This document shows positions 46,001-55,879 of a DNA stretch of 64,000 nucleotides, piece by piece. The DNA comes from Centroberyx gerrardi. Taxonomy: Eukaryota > Chordata > Actinopteri > Beryciformes > Berycidae. The stretch lies in assembly GCF_048128805.1 (NCBI RefSeq), contig NC_136017.1:17939307-18003306 (forward strand), given 5' to 3'. The position numbers and the translations under genes were made by a program. Under the pieces are notes generated by a model. It was given only the letters and a program-made list of their open reading frames with translations. It was not told the origin of the DNA and made no database searches. Position 1 is the first letter of the stretch. Each line of letters opens with the position of its first letter.

Positions 46001-46748
46001 AAAGGCCATTGCAGGAGTATAGATAACTTAGCTTGCGCTCCGAATAAACTGGCTCCCAAACTCCTCATCTCCTACTTACGCTAGTCGGTCAACCTTACAA
46101 AACGTGACATACAAGTCTGAAATGAATTTATGAACTCATGTCTTATTTACCAGGAAATGCTAGCCTAACAAGTCATATCCTCCACGGTCATTCTGGGAAA
46201 CATTAGCTTGCTAGCTTGTACAACTAGCTACAGGGCAATAGCTACCTAGCTTTATGCTACTTCCTCTACTCTGCTAGCTAAATGACTAGCTACCCAGTCA
46301 GCTGGACAGTTTTGATTAGGCAACGAAGAAGCGGGGCATTTTACTTTGAATCCGAACGACTGAGTGTAACACACACATACACACACACACACACAACTAG
46401 CTACTACTGTGGCTCGGTTCGTGACTTTAAGAAGGATGTCGAGCTAACTACGCAACATGGTGAATGTAGTTAGCATTAGCTAGCGGTAGTTAGCTGACTA
46501 GTTCTCAGTGTCTGCTTCACCTCGCACGTGGGCTACCGAGCTTGACGTTCAAGCGCACTGCGCGCGCGGCTAGGCTGGATAGCTAGCAAGCTAACTTGGC
46601 TAACCGGATCAGACCGCTTCCTACCTTCATACGGCTTGTCATCCATGAAAACAGCTACATTTTAGCCTACCTCTGCTTGTTTCCTGACGGTGTTGTCAGG
46701 GCTCATCAGGTTGCTCAGCAAGAGGTAGAACTGCTGCTGTTCCGCCAT
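22016..46748 (-). CDS. ipo5: Importin-5 (RanBP5, karyopherin beta-3)
   Basis: Twenty-six coding exons, minus strand, 5' to 3': 46671-46748, 44466-44546, 42408-42600, 41748-41850, 39146-39242, 38954-39058, 38693-38815, 38335-38455, 38043-38130, 35176-35282, 34582-34706, 32749-32838, 32152-32325, 31224-31442, 30773-30856, 30402-30534, 29730-29851, 28885-28981, 28345-28517, 26307-26418, 25784-25839, 25172-25294, 23949-24168, 23085-23313, 22510-22651, 22016-22102. They join in phase into 1093 residues against about 1097 in human, with very high identity. The start [11 protein letters not shown] lacks the extra alanines of human MAAAAAEQQQ. The protein is an importin-beta receptor built of HEAT repeats; it binds RanGTP and carries ribosomal proteins, histones and other cargo into the nucleus. 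Acidic loops lie at about 305-330 ([19 protein letters not shown]) and 811-827. All introns are GT-AG except 28518-28884. Confidence 0.97.
22300..22395. mobile_element. Tiny hAT-type MITE with 8-bp target duplication
   Basis: Ends TAGGCTTGGGC and GCCCAAGCCTA are perfect inverted repeats, and CTATCTAG flanks both sides (22292-22299 and 22396-22403). Only 96 bases long. It lies in the last ipo5 intron. Confidence 0.85.
22660..22681. repeat. 22-G run beside an ipo5 splice acceptor
   Basis: On the ipo5 strand this is 22 C, followed by TTCTATAG and the exon that starts at 22651. It acts as, or sits in place of, the polypyrimidine tract. It parallels the C-run before the atg13 exon at 5812. Confidence 0.9.
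23580..23730 (+). pseudogene. MADF-domain-like fragment
   Basis: Across two frames the plus strand reads DEKLIIA, then VLYN, then [17 protein letters not shown] residues, which is the start of a MADF/SANT-type DNA-binding domain as found in some Harbinger-type transposon proteins. A frameshift and stop break it. A second fragment of the same kind (HNFYLKDYRNKRLK) lies at 61780-61900 on the minus strand. It lies in an ipo5 intron, so it is not part of that gene. Confidence 0.4.
24195..24440. repeat. Interspersed repeat, GGTTCCCAC family (partial)
   Basis: TCCATGACTTTTCCACAACT followed by AAACCATCTAATGTAATCA and CATTCTGCTATATTCCTG matches 43905-44235 and 62305-62635 in order. This copy lacks the terminal GGGTTCCCAC ends. 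Confidence 0.6.
24719..25117 (+). mobile_element. hAT element, 399 bp, deletion derivative
   Basis: Inverted ends start TAGGGCTGGGTAT and end ATACCCAGCCCTA. The 8-bp duplication CCGATATA flanks both sides (24711-24718 and 25118-25125). Inside, MPPKRKKK begins an open frame that soon stops, probably the transposase start with the rest deleted. In an ipo5 intron. Confidence 0.88.
26684..28108. mobile_element. Host MITE (TAAAGCTGCA ends) split by a hAT element
   Basis: Outer ends TAAAGCTGCACTAGGCAATT and the reverse complement of GCTTAATGCAGCTTTA form imperfect inverted repeats. Removing the hAT insert at 26765-27902 leaves about 280 bases. It lies in the ipo5 intron between exons 28345-28517 and 26307-26418. 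Confidence 0.65.
26765..27902 (-). mobile_element. hAT element with BED-like N-terminus, nested in a MITE
   Basis: Ends TAAGGGTGCTCCGATC and GATCGGAGCACCCTTA are perfect 16-base inverted repeats. The 8-bp duplication TTCAATAC lies at 26757-26764 and 27903-27910. On the minus strand a frame from 27755 begins [20 protein letters not shown], the look of a BED zinc finger start in hAT transposases. It then runs into a GA/CT simple repeat and no catalytic domain is left. Confidence 0.88.
28518..28884 (-). other. U12-type AT-AC intron of ipo5
   Basis: The intron starts ATATCCTT immediately after the codons for FYFHD plus G, and ends CCTAC before the codons giving VRVAAAESM. Joining there restores the conserved protein exactly ([12 protein letters not shown]). 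CCCTTGAC lies about 10 bases before the 3' end and fits the U12 branch-site consensus. No GT donor exists at this position. All other ipo5 introns I placed are GT-AG. Confidence 0.92.
33544..34510. mobile_element. hAT element with 8-bp target duplication
   Basis: Ends TAGGGCTGGGCGATTA and AATCGTGCAGCCCTA are imperfect inverted repeats; GCCTACAC flanks both sides (33536-33543 and 34511-34518). It is 967 bp with no intact transposase. In the ipo5 intron between exons 34582-34706 and 32749-32838. Confidence 0.88.
35395..36180. repeat. Degenerate tandem array alternating AGATATCT and ACTAGT
   Basis: A/T-rich DNA in which short palindromes (AGATATCT and its variants, ACTAGT) recur in rough alternation, for example at 35434, 35492, 35583, 35613, 35723, 35833, 35889, 36042, 36064 and 36082. 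Each is set in similar context (AATTGTAGATATCTG, GACTAGTCAGAATG). The period is irregular, about 50-60 bases per pair. In an ipo5 intron. Confidence 0.7.
39611..41603. mobile_element. hAT element, outer, 8-bp target duplication
   Basis: Ends TAGGGGTGTAACGG and CCGTTACACCCCTA are inverted repeats. ACTTGTGC flanks both sides (39603-39610 and 41604-41611). It contains a second hAT element at 40257-41479. No intact transposase. It is in the ipo5 intron between exons 41748-41850 and 39146-39242. Confidence 0.9.
40257..41479. mobile_element. hAT element nested inside another hAT element
   Basis: Ends TAGGGCTGAAAGGATTC and CGATAGCTGCAGCCCTA. GATCAGAC flanks both sides (40249-40256 and 41480-41487). 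It must be younger than the outer element. It has internal CA microsatellite DNA and no intact transposase. Confidence 0.9.
43230..43565. repeat. Fold-back repeat in ipo5 intron
   Basis: AGGAAATTTGGTAGAATAAA at about 43235 pairs with TACACCACCAAATTTCCTG at 43388. A direct third copy (GGCAATCTGGTGGAATTAAT, then TGTCTGATTCAAATCA) lies at about 43504. Family unknown. Confidence 0.5.
43905..44235. repeat. Interspersed repeat, GGTTCCCAC family
   Basis: Starts AGGGTTCCCACTCCGGCC and ends CATGACCAGTTGGAACC, so the two ends are roughly inverted. The middle matches 24195-24440 and 62305-62635. Possible short flanking duplication AGTGTT. It probably belongs to a non-autonomous DNA transposon family. 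Confidence 0.65.
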
Positions 46749-46945
46749 TGCAGTGAGATACAGAAAAAGACCAGCCCGGTGGAGAAGCGGCGAGATGAGC
46801 CCGGCAGACCCCACTCCGGTCACACAATGCTGCTGCGATCCCATTGGCTTCTATTATCAAGTCTACTCGCCATTCACTGGTCCAATGATCTGCAGCGAAC
46901 CCAAGCCATTGGCTCACACAGTCACTCGGTCTCTATTGGATGGAA
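46749..46945 (-). promoter_or_regulatory. ipo5 promoter with CCAAT-box cluster
   Basis: Directly upstream of the ipo5 start codon, ATTGG occurs on the plus strand (CCAAT on the ipo5 strand) at 46843-46847, 46908-46912 and 46935-46939, and CCAAT at 46882-46886. Such clusters bind NF-Y in growth-related promoters. No clear TATA box is seen. Which bases are 5'UTR is not known. Confidence 0.5.
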
Positions 46946-47084
46946 TCGACACGGGAAAGTGAATACGTTGTTCTTATTAGTTAGTAGTAAATTGCCAAAG
47001 CGCGGGAAATGAGCACGTTGATGCTAGAGGAATAGAAACATACAGTGTATTGTTACTGTAGATATACACGGTATATAGGGGTGT

Positions 47085-47255
47085 ATAGACAGTGTTATGG
47101 CAGTTACTTTGAAAGTGTAGTTTTACATTGGAATTAGTTGAGCTACAGGAGAAATATAGTTTTGTTAACTAAAGTTACTTAGTAAAAGTAGTTCAGACTA
47201 CTTTGTAAAAATAAATATCATATGTACATCTGTAATGTCATAAAATCTTTTCTTA
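47085..47255. repeat. Dispersed repeat pair with 63.0-63.19 kb
   Basis: AGTGTTATGGCAGTTACTTT, then AGAAATATAGTTTTGTTAA, then TACATCTGTAATGTCATA share order with 63003-63175. It resembles the ends of a known fish hAT-type repeat (AGTGTTGGG... AGTTAC). A related short piece is at 32385-32455. Confidence 0.5.
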
Positions 47256-48950
47256 ATTTTGCTGTTGATGTTCCATGCTTTGGATCTTTTACTTCACATT
47301 GGGAAAGTTACCAAAAGGCTTAGATAAGGTTTAATTTTACCATTATTTCATTCACTATGGACAATATGAGAATGTACAAGGAATGGGTATTTTGCTAATT
47401 GGTTTCCCTCTCCCTACTGTTGTTATCACTCCACCTACAGTAGACATATAACTCTATATCGAGTCATGCAACAAGAATATCATCTTGTATTAGATTCCTT
47501 GGGTTTGTGGTCTAATGTGTGTCTATTTGGCTGACTTTGCATTGAAAAAGTTTGTGAACCTCTGACTGAGATGATAAAAATAAGATGCCTTTATTAGGAA
47601 TATTGCTTTTGATAGAAATGATTACCGTCTCCTGGCTATAGCCATAGCCTCCGACCTTAAATCAATGGCAAGAAAGGGTTAAAATTGATTACCATATGGA
47701 GAGAATAGCAGCAAGACTTCAGTTAAAAACAAATACCTTATTGTAAAATGGATCCCAGTTATACCCCACCTTCCAAGACTCTTTATCTAGAAGGAAAAAT
47801 ATTTTTTTCCCCTCTCAAAAATGTATTGTGTTTGAGTAATCCAATAAGTAATATTGCATGTATTGTATGTGTACTGCATCTGCTTCCTGAACACAACTCA
47901 TAATAAAATCTACCTCTGCCTATAGTGCAGTGTGAACAATCTGCCAGTAGATGGCAGCCAAGCTCTGATCAATGAGTCTGTTTTCAATGAATTCAACAGT
48001 ATTGTTATCTCAGCCAAAGAAGTTGTCTGTTTGATATCTCATGCTGCGTTCATGTGCTGGTGGCAAAGTCCGACATCCAGGACCTCCAAGTCCGTTGCTA
48101 AACAGCATTGCATTCACGTGCTATTTTGTCAGAAAATGAACAGACAAACGGTAAACAAACATAAACCGTTATGGAGGCTGCAGCTTTGCAAGTTGCAGAA
48201 TTATTTCTTTGTAGTTCTCTTCTTTGCCTGGATTTCAACTTCAAGACAAAACCTACAGTTACAAAGACACACACACACACCCACACACACACACAAACTC
48301 TTTTGCAGTTTCCTGTCTCACCACCGAGCATCCCTCTTCATCCAAGAATGGTAGGCTTACTATAAGAATGCTGTAACACTCATTTTAGGCAGTCAGTCTA
48401 TATATACACATGCAATAACAGAGCTGCCACATAATGTTCCTGGGCCTTTCTTACAACCATTGCTTCATCTAAAGCAAATAGCCTGAATCTTGAATACTTT
48501 CAGCGTTTGTTTTAACTCCCTTGCCAGAGAGGGGTGGGATTCACCAAATCAGCACAATTCAGGAGGTATCAGTTAAGTTAACTTTCAAAACCCCACCCAT
48601 TTGGTACTGCAGGCTGGTGAAGCTATTGTTTGACCCAGGTTTGAATTCCACAGACGTGAAAAGCTGCGATGAGAGGGGCAATGATATCTTATCAGGCTGG
48701 GTGAGCTGAGGAATTCTGGCTCAGCGCCCCGCAAGGTCAATGCCAAGCTCCTGTCAACACGCCAACCCTCCTCCTCCTCTTGGTCCAACTCGCCATTCTA
48801 CTCTCTCTGTCTTTCCATTCATCCCTTTTGCATGGAAAGTGAACCGGAGAGGAACTGTGGTGTCATTTGTTTAAATGTAAACCCGAGTTTTCTTGAAACG
48901 TCTTAGTTCTAGCATCAACTTCCCTTCTCAGCACCTTTAAAATCAGCTTC
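47256..48950. other. Intergenic, no gene seen
   Basis: No recognisable gene. A CA microsatellite lies at 48269-48294. TGCTGCGTTCATGTGCTGGT at 48042 looks like the edge of another fish interspersed repeat. Confidence 0.5.
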
Positions 48951-48954
48951 ATTA

Positions 48955-49085
48955 CTTACTATGATGTACATTACGAATTTCATATCATAAAGATTCATGT
49001 CAGGCCTAAAATGGTGGTAAACTTTATTCAAATAAGAAGGTGGGTAACGTGAGTTTTGGTGGGTTTACCGTCCGTGAATAATTCT
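48955..49085. repeat. Dispersed repeat shared with 2.24-2.42 kb
   Basis: CATAAAGATTCATGTCAGGC, AATGGTGGTAAACTTTATTC and TTTTGGTGGGTTTAC follow the same order as at 2290-2385. Confidence 0.4.
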
Positions 49086-49102
49086 GTCTGTCTTGTGCTT
49101 TA

Positions 49103-50215
49103 GTCTTCCAAGTTATCCTACTGGGTCAAGACTAGAAACACTCTCAGCATCTTAGCTAGCTTGCGTACCCTCTTTCCTTTGAGGAGAAGAATGTTAAAGG
49201 ATAAGTTTGGTGATTTTGGACCCATATAATTTGTCTCTTCTATACCTGTAGTACTTGGACCCACAGACAATATTGACTCCCAAGTCAGCTGTCGGTTGAA
49301 ACTATCGAGCGAGCTCCGTTTCCTAATGTTAAACAATGCTTCCAAACGGGGTTTGTCAAAATATATAGCCAGTCTGTGAAAACGATATAGCGACTAACCA
49401 ATGTATTTATATCCACAGTTCATTTCCACTTGTAACAGTCAGAAATAAACCTACTATGCTTTTGGAACATTGTTTAGTTGCAGTAACAGATTATGTAACT
49501 GGGTGACGCTCCCTGTTTTCTTCTGAGACTAAGTTACAGCAACAGTATTGAGTTCTACGCCCAGTCTATCTCCGGACAAGTAGCTTTAAGTCTCTTCAGT
49601 AACGACTTGGTAGGTGTTACACTATATTAATCTACACTCGTATGTTTAGAGAATATAGTGCCGTAGAGACCAGGCATTGTATGGTTAACAAGTATAGTTG
49701 AATAAAGCGGTACATGTGAGAATCCCAATCATGTCGTCCGGCTCTGTCAAGCTATCCAGGAGCATTTCACTAAAGCTAATATAAGCTAAGACACGACCAA
49801 ACGCACTACACACTCAGTGGTTAGTCTTCTACCAAAGCAGTCTGTGCTGCAGCAGAGAAAAATAGTTCTGTGATTTCTTTGATTAGTGAAAGTGTGTGTA
49901 ATGGAGGAACTGTGTCATGTTTCCTCTCAACTCCGCTGTGGAGCCTACAAATGGCTTTTTTGGAGATATTTTGACAAACCACATTTGGACTCATTGTTAG
50001 CAGCAAGAGGCAATGGAGCTCGCCATTTCAACCAACAGCTGACTCTGGAGACAATATCCTCTTGCGGGTCCAAGTACTACAGGTATGTTAGAGACAAATT
50101 ATATATAGGTCCAAAATCACTCAACTTATCCTTTAACATTCTTCTCCTCAATGAAACAGGGTAAGCAAGCTAGCTAAGATGCTAGGATTCTAGTCCTGAA
50201 CCTAACAGAGACAAC
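49103..50215. mobile_element. Large fold-back (inverted duplication) around a TTAA element
   Basis: Left arm 49103-49345 and right arm about 49985-50215 are imperfect inverted copies. Matching words include TTAAAGGATAAGTTTGGTGA and the reverse complement of ATCACTCAACTTATCCTTTA. The match goes past the TTAA ends (49194, 50133) into flanking AGCATCTTAGCTAGCTTGC. About 640 bases form the loop. No transposase is seen. Confidence 0.7.
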
Positions 50216-52060
50216 AACACTTACCCTGAAAGAGAATATATATCATCCTGACTACTTGTAAGAGTACTCTAGTCCGTGTCAAGATATTATATGATAGACT
50301 TCATGTCTGATCAAAGAAAGACTAGCTTAGAATGGACTAGAATGGACTGCCAGGGTCGAACAAAACAAGGCAATTTGAAGCTGTTTTGGAGTCACTATTT
50401 TCTGGATATAGTGATATAGTGGAGGGTAAACTTTCATCAACTGCTTTTGCTGGGAAGTTATATGAAGATATGGTCTATTAAGGAAAGAAATGATATTCCA
50501 ATCATCCAATTATATCTGGAAAATATAATGGATTTTTGTTCATATTCATGGTTGTTCTTACAGTGATCATCGACTGGAAGTCAGTTTATCCTTTATTTAC
50601 CCCTACGTCACTGGTTTCAACACATAATCGCATATATTATTATGTAAGTAGATTCCTATTGATTGAGCATGATTTGCATATTAAAGCCTAAGAAGGCCAA
50701 ATCCTGAGCTCCCGGTAATTAAAAAGATTTTCAATTAGCTGGAACAAGTGAGGCGGCCAGTACTGGAGCAGTGTTGACTGTCACCGGGATGAAGTGTTTG
50801 GGCCACTGTGCTGAGTCAGCAGAGCGACGATCAGAAAAAAGCTGCATATTCACCAGTAGTGATGCTGTCACTGAGTCATGCACAACTGAGAGCTGGGAAC
50901 AATCTGGCTGCTCTTCAAAAAGGCTTTACCCAAAAAGTTGATGTTGTCACCTAAAAATTACAATGTACAAATGTAAAAAAAAATACATATTGGATAAATA
51001 GAATAAACAGCAACAATACCCACAATACCCCATGTCTTTAACCACATCCTATGCTAATATTGACTATTTTTGCTTTCAGGAGTTCCTCTATTTCGCATTT
51101 CTTTATTTGTTAAGGTGGATTCTGATTGGTTTTGTTGCAATGAAAAAAAAAAAGGCTAGCCATACGCCAGCATTTCATGGTTTTGTGACACAGGGATAAC
51201 ACAACAAAAATGGCAAATTTTGTTTTGGGTTAATATTGTTTTTAAAAATTCAGTAATATGTTATGTAATAACTGTGTCATATGTAATTTCTACGCACATT
51301 ATTTCACCCATTTTAAGAACAGAGCGATTGGCAAACGGGATACAAAAATCCCATTCATTTAGTTTTTGACTCCTTACTTTCTAATTCAATGTAAAATTCA
51401 GGGAGATTTTCCATTAATAACTCATTTCTAACCCTGTGAACCATGCATAAAAGGCATGAAAAATCCCTTAATTACTAGTGTCTCCACGAATCAACCCATG
51501 AATAAATCCCTTAAAAACCCATGATACTAACCTTACTTTTTTAAAGCTATGTTATCTTTAATGGATAATAAATGTTTATGTAATGCGAAATTAAGGACAT
51601 TTTAGGGATTAAAGTGTCAAAATATGACGATTTGTGTCAATTACAGGCCACCATAGACGTCAATTGTTGTTGCAATTCCTACTGGTCGCCTGTAGAGGTC
51701 AGTAGAGGCCATAGATTACTTAATGCCCCTTTAAATCAATATAGCCTACTAAGAATTTAGCTCATAACGTTTTATGTCAGGGAAAAAGATGCGTAAAAAG
51801 GTTTAGGTCTCCATTAAACCCCCAAGTATGTTTGGGTAGGAGCTGCTATTTCTCACATGGACCCCCTATACAGCCACTATTTCATTATACTGGGGGTGCA
51901 GGTTGTGTGAGCAGAACAATTATCCATGCACACACACGAGTCTCATGTGAAATCCTGCATGTTTTTGATATTGTGAGTACTTATGTTAAAGAAGGAAGAC
52001 ATGCATTGGGAATTTGAGAGTTTATGCAGGTTCAGTACATTCTTTGGTCAACTTTGGGTT
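50216..52060. other. Intergenic, no gene seen
   Basis: A/T-rich DNA with short open frames and no similarity I recognise. No tRNA or other RNA gene seen. Confidence 0.5.
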
Positions 52061-52265
52061 TGTTAGCACCCCTCCCAGCCGGAGTTAAGCCTGCCCAGTA
52101 ACTTCCTACCCTGCACAGCTGGAGCACTGTCCAGAGCATTGGATAACAGGCTGCTGCATACTGAACTATACTGATTACTGTGCATCTCCCTGCGCGAGCC
52201 CCGTCTCTGCAACTTTACAGCTATAACCTGACTAAGCGGGAATCTCAATGAACCGCAAGTGAAAG
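52061..52265 (+). other. Candidate non-coding first exon, gene unknown
   Basis: A G/C-richer, non-repetitive stretch ends in GAAAG followed by GTAAGATATAT, a good splice donor at 52266. It stands out from the A/T-rich surroundings and could be a 5'UTR exon of a plus-strand gene that lies beyond the window. No coding frame or acceptor partner was found. Confidence 0.25.
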
Positions 52266-52984
52266 GTAAGATATATCCATTTGTGTTTGGTGCATTATTT
52301 TCTGAACTGAGTGCATAAAGTTTGACCACTTCAATAAAACAGGCTTTTGCAGGATATTACTAGCCGACACCATGCATGCACGACTATATCTCTTTCCTAA
52401 ATAGTGTAGCCTATTTGTTCCTATTATGTGAAGATATTGAGAGATTTCTGATCTAATCGACGGTCTAACTGCTAAATTTCAAGGGGCGGTCAGCCAACAT
52501 TTTACAGAAGATATAAGCCAATTTGCACACTGGCAGTAGCCTACTGTAATTCAGTATTTTCTAAATATATATCAGGACGTTGAATGTATTGTTTTTTGTT
52601 AAGACAGTAGGCTACCTATAAGTTGCTTTTATGATTTGGACTGGTGGAGATTCAGTGTCGGACAGCACCTCCTTCTCTCCTCTCCCCAGTTCATCTTGTC
52701 ATTTACGTTCCTATCACTCCTAATATCTTCCCACTGTGCCTTTTCTTTAGAGCTTGTATGATGACATTACACCAAACTCCATTCATAATTCTGATATTTT
52801 AATGTTGCCGTGCTCTTCGGCAAGCGTACACGCCTGGTAGAACAGAACTTACGACATGAAGGCATCTATAGCATGCACTCTCCGATGCGGCATACACCAA
52901 ATACACCAAATTATTTCAATAAGATTTCAACTTTAAGAAGTAGGCTACTTCGCCTGCTATCCCCACAGGCTTCTTCCATCGAAT

Positions 52985-53690
52985 ACACGGTGGAGGGCGG
53001 CATAGGGAGCAGGACAGCGAGCAGTGTGAACCAATTCTAAAAGTTGAGATTTTATTCAAATAAAATGCTGCTAGGTGGGTCACTTGTATTCCAAATTTTC
53101 CAGTGTCTGTTAACGTTTAGTAAATCATGTTGTACGAGGTGTGTGTAGTCTACATTTTCTGCTAAGTAAGGCACCATTAAATTGCCATATTTTTAAAGCC
53201 CCGACACGTTTCCAATCCCGTATGCTGAGTGTCGCGCCAAACTTTATTTAAAAATGTGTCAATTTAATGCGTCCTTGCTCACCGTTACCGGTACACCTCA
53301 TATAAATACATACATAGAAAACATAAAACCTTGAAGTTAGAGCCTTCTGGTAAATTCGACACATATACCTACATATAAGCCACCAAGCAGCACGTAATTT
53401 AATTTTCATTAAAATATCAATTTTTACAACCGATTCACACTGCTCGCTAGCCTACCGCCCACCACGGTGTATTTTGGAGGAAGAAGATTGTGGGAATATA
53501 GGGCGAACCATTTCCAAAAGTTGATATTTTATTGAAATAAGTGTTGCTTGGTGTATTGGACGCACGCCGAATTGTGGACCGGATCCTAATAAGTTGTTGG
53601 CAGTCAAAATCATTTTCTACGATTTGTGTACGTTTGCTGATAAGCCAGTCAACATTAAACTGTCAAATGTTTGAAAGGCTACTGCGAATG
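52985..53690. repeat. Three related copies, two direct and one inverted
   Basis: Copy A, about 52985-53200: CGAGCAGTGTGAACCAATTC, then AAAAGTTGAGATTTTATTC. Copy B, about 53330-53470, is the same unit reversed (CGATTCACACTGCTCGCTAG). Copy C, about 53485-53690, is in A's direction (CAAAAGTTGATATTTTATTG). A and B form a hairpin with a loop of about 200 bases. No coding content. Confidence 0.6.
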
Positions 53691-53949
53691 GAATGGAAGA
53701 TATCGAGGGCTTGTGTTGTGTGCGTGCGCATGCACGTGCGGTGCAGGCGTGTAATAACTTTTGATTGATAAGATTATGAACAGTAGGGGTTTAAATTATC
53801 CAAGCCACCCAGTTATTATCCAATTATTCACCGAAGAGCATCAAGAGTATAATGTGAGAATAGGAGAGCTGATAACAGTGAAGCTCATGTGGTTATGTGA
53901 TGTCATGTTTTATGCACATGTAGGCTACACTACAGTATTCACTTCTTAA

Positions 53950-54550
53950 TTCTATGTGTATAGAAGGTACTGAAGGCTTTTCTCAGGTTCTGTCTCTGTC
54001 CAGTCTCACTTTATGAGTTGTATTTCCATTACAATGTCATCACTTCTTCTAGGGTTTGACCGATATATTAGGCCAATGTTGTTCTTTTATTAAATATTGG
54101 ATATCGGCCAGTCAGAATCGTCCATGTCTAATATGATGGAGGTTAAAAGAATTTCGTTAGTCTGGGTTTCAGTGGAGAGTTTTAGTATCCCATGGTCTAA
54201 ATGCTGTTTCAGAAGCTTTTCCACCTTGAAGAGAATAAATCTCTGGGAGAAACACTGAATACTTGGACTTTTTGGCATGAAAATGATCAAATTTAAACAT
54301 GTCGAATATCTCCAAAAAATATCAGTGTTGACAGATGACAGATCTGCAAAGATACAAGCTGTGGCTGCATTGCATTCCGGTCTGTTGAGGCTACTGTGGG
54401 TGGATAAATTGACTGTTTGCCTCTTCTGTGATGGATGTCTCCCTGTATGATTGATGATCATGGAGAATATACACTATTTATTATTTTAAGACAAAGAAGT
54501 TGCATATTGCTGCTTTAATTTGTTGTTTTTTTTTCATTTTCTGACACATT
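53950..54550. other. No gene; half of a DNA-transposon end
   Basis: AGGGTTTGACCGATATATTA at 54052 and GGATATCGGCCAGTCAG at 54101 resemble a short hAT-like terminal sequence. No target duplication could be recognised. The open frame on the minus strand at 54090-54461 has no known similarity. Confidence 0.3.
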
Positions 54551-54861
54551 TTAAAAGTTGGAGAGGAAGGAAACAGAGCTACTGACACCCTCTCATTACA
54601 TACAAGGACTTACTGCAACTATACACCCCTCCACCCACCCCACCCCCCAAAATAGAAGTGGCATTAAATCGTTAAACTGGACACCTGAAGCTGTCACCCA
54701 CAGACCTCAGCTTCACCTTGCGCCCTCCACAGCTGCATATGAGGTCAGATCGAAGTGGAAAAGAGAGAGTGAGAGATGGATGAAGAGAGAAAGAGAAAGT
54801 GTAGTATGTGGAGGGGCTGATGGATGGGTGGCTTACACAGCCCAGCATTTAGAAGACAGAC

Positions 54862-54865
<4 letters not shown>

Positions 54866-54907
<42 letters not shown>
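54866..54907 (+). repeat. (GT)n microsatellite
   Basis: About 20 uninterrupted GT units. Confidence 0.95.
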
Positions 54908-54908
<1 letters not shown>

Positions 54909-55425
54909 AACCTTTATTTATCTAGGGAAAGTCAACTGAGCCCCATGTGTTTTTTTCGAGCAAAACTCTGCTTCACATTCACACAGTTCTACACATTCTC
55001 AGTGGGAGTTGCCCAGTACAACCACACTTCTACTCGTGGCCACTGAGCAGCTCGGGCTTCAGTGCCTTGCTCAGCGGCACCTCTGAAAGTAGTTTTTCAT
55101 ATCAAGGACCCCTAATTTAGTCCACATTAGGGCCACGGACCTCCATTTGATGAGATTTTGACTCAAATCTGAGAATATTTTTATTGTTCGATATGATTTT
55201 GTCCAGAATTCCATGACTACCTGTATTGTAGTTAGAAAGATAACAGTGAAACTATGATCTAAAGAGTCATTCTTCTCCATTCTCTAATTGTGTTAATTTC
55301 TTGTGAATTAAATAATGGTGAAGTTTAATAATTCATCAATTTGCTGGGGACCCCCTGGAACCCCCTCAAGGACCCCTGGTGGTCCCCGGACCCCACGTTG
55401 AGAACCACTGCTCTAGGCTACCGCC
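54908..55425. mobile_element. Two adjoining interspersed repeat fragments
   Basis: 54908-55078 begins AACCTTTATTTATCTAGGGA and ends GCTTCAGTGCCTTGCTCAGC, both common in fish repeats. 55080-55425 ends GACCCCACGTTGAGAACCA, the usual end (reverse of TGGTTCTCAAC) of a non-autonomous hAT family, and its left end has GGACCCCTAATTTAG. Family names not certain. Confidence 0.45.
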
Positions 55426-55658
55426 GCCCCTCTGTGTTTATGAGCACACCCCTCTACCTATGCATGTGTGTGTGTGTGTGTGCGACCCCTGTAAGCATGA
55501 CTTTATTGCTCCAGTCGAAAGGTAAACCTCTGTGCCTGTGGGGTTTTTCAAAAAGCAACACAGCCAGGCTTGTTTAGAAACGGGGCAAGCTGAAGGTTTG
55601 AAGTATTAAAAGTCAATATTTCTGTGTAGCTCCCAGTCCGCTGGCTCACAGTGGAGTG

Positions 55659-55831
55659 CTATGTGGTGGACAAGGCGTCTATTGATGACGGTGTGGGGCG
55701 CGGGGGCGGGTGGTAGTTAACCAGTCCAGAGCCCTGGTCAACTGGTTGTGGATTATGGACGTTCACTGGAGACGAATCCATCATGATCCGCTGGTAGGAC
55801 GAGGGGCGTGAATCGTTATCTATGAAAATAT
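55659..55831 (-). CDS. Candidate last coding exon of an unidentified gene
   Basis: On the minus strand, TTGCTTTTCAG at 55842-55832 is a good acceptor. After two bases that complete a codon, 56 codons follow and end in TAG at 55661-55659. The peptide is rich in Pro, Ser and Asn (FIDNDSRPSSYQRIMMDSS, then VDQGSGLVNYHPPPRPTPSS, ending DALSTT). It looks like a disordered cytoplasmic tail, and codon choice is C/G-ending, unlike the surroundings. I do not recognise the protein, and no upstream exon is seen up to the window end, where a LINE intervenes. It could be chance. Confidence 0.35.
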
Positions 55832-55879
55832 CTGAAAAGCAATGTAAAAAGCTGATTGTGACATCAAGATGTTCTTTTT

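Noticed and set aside
46596..47012. A plus-strand gene of 138 codons over the ipo5 first exon
   Set aside because: It is the antisense shadow of the ipo5 first exon and promoter.
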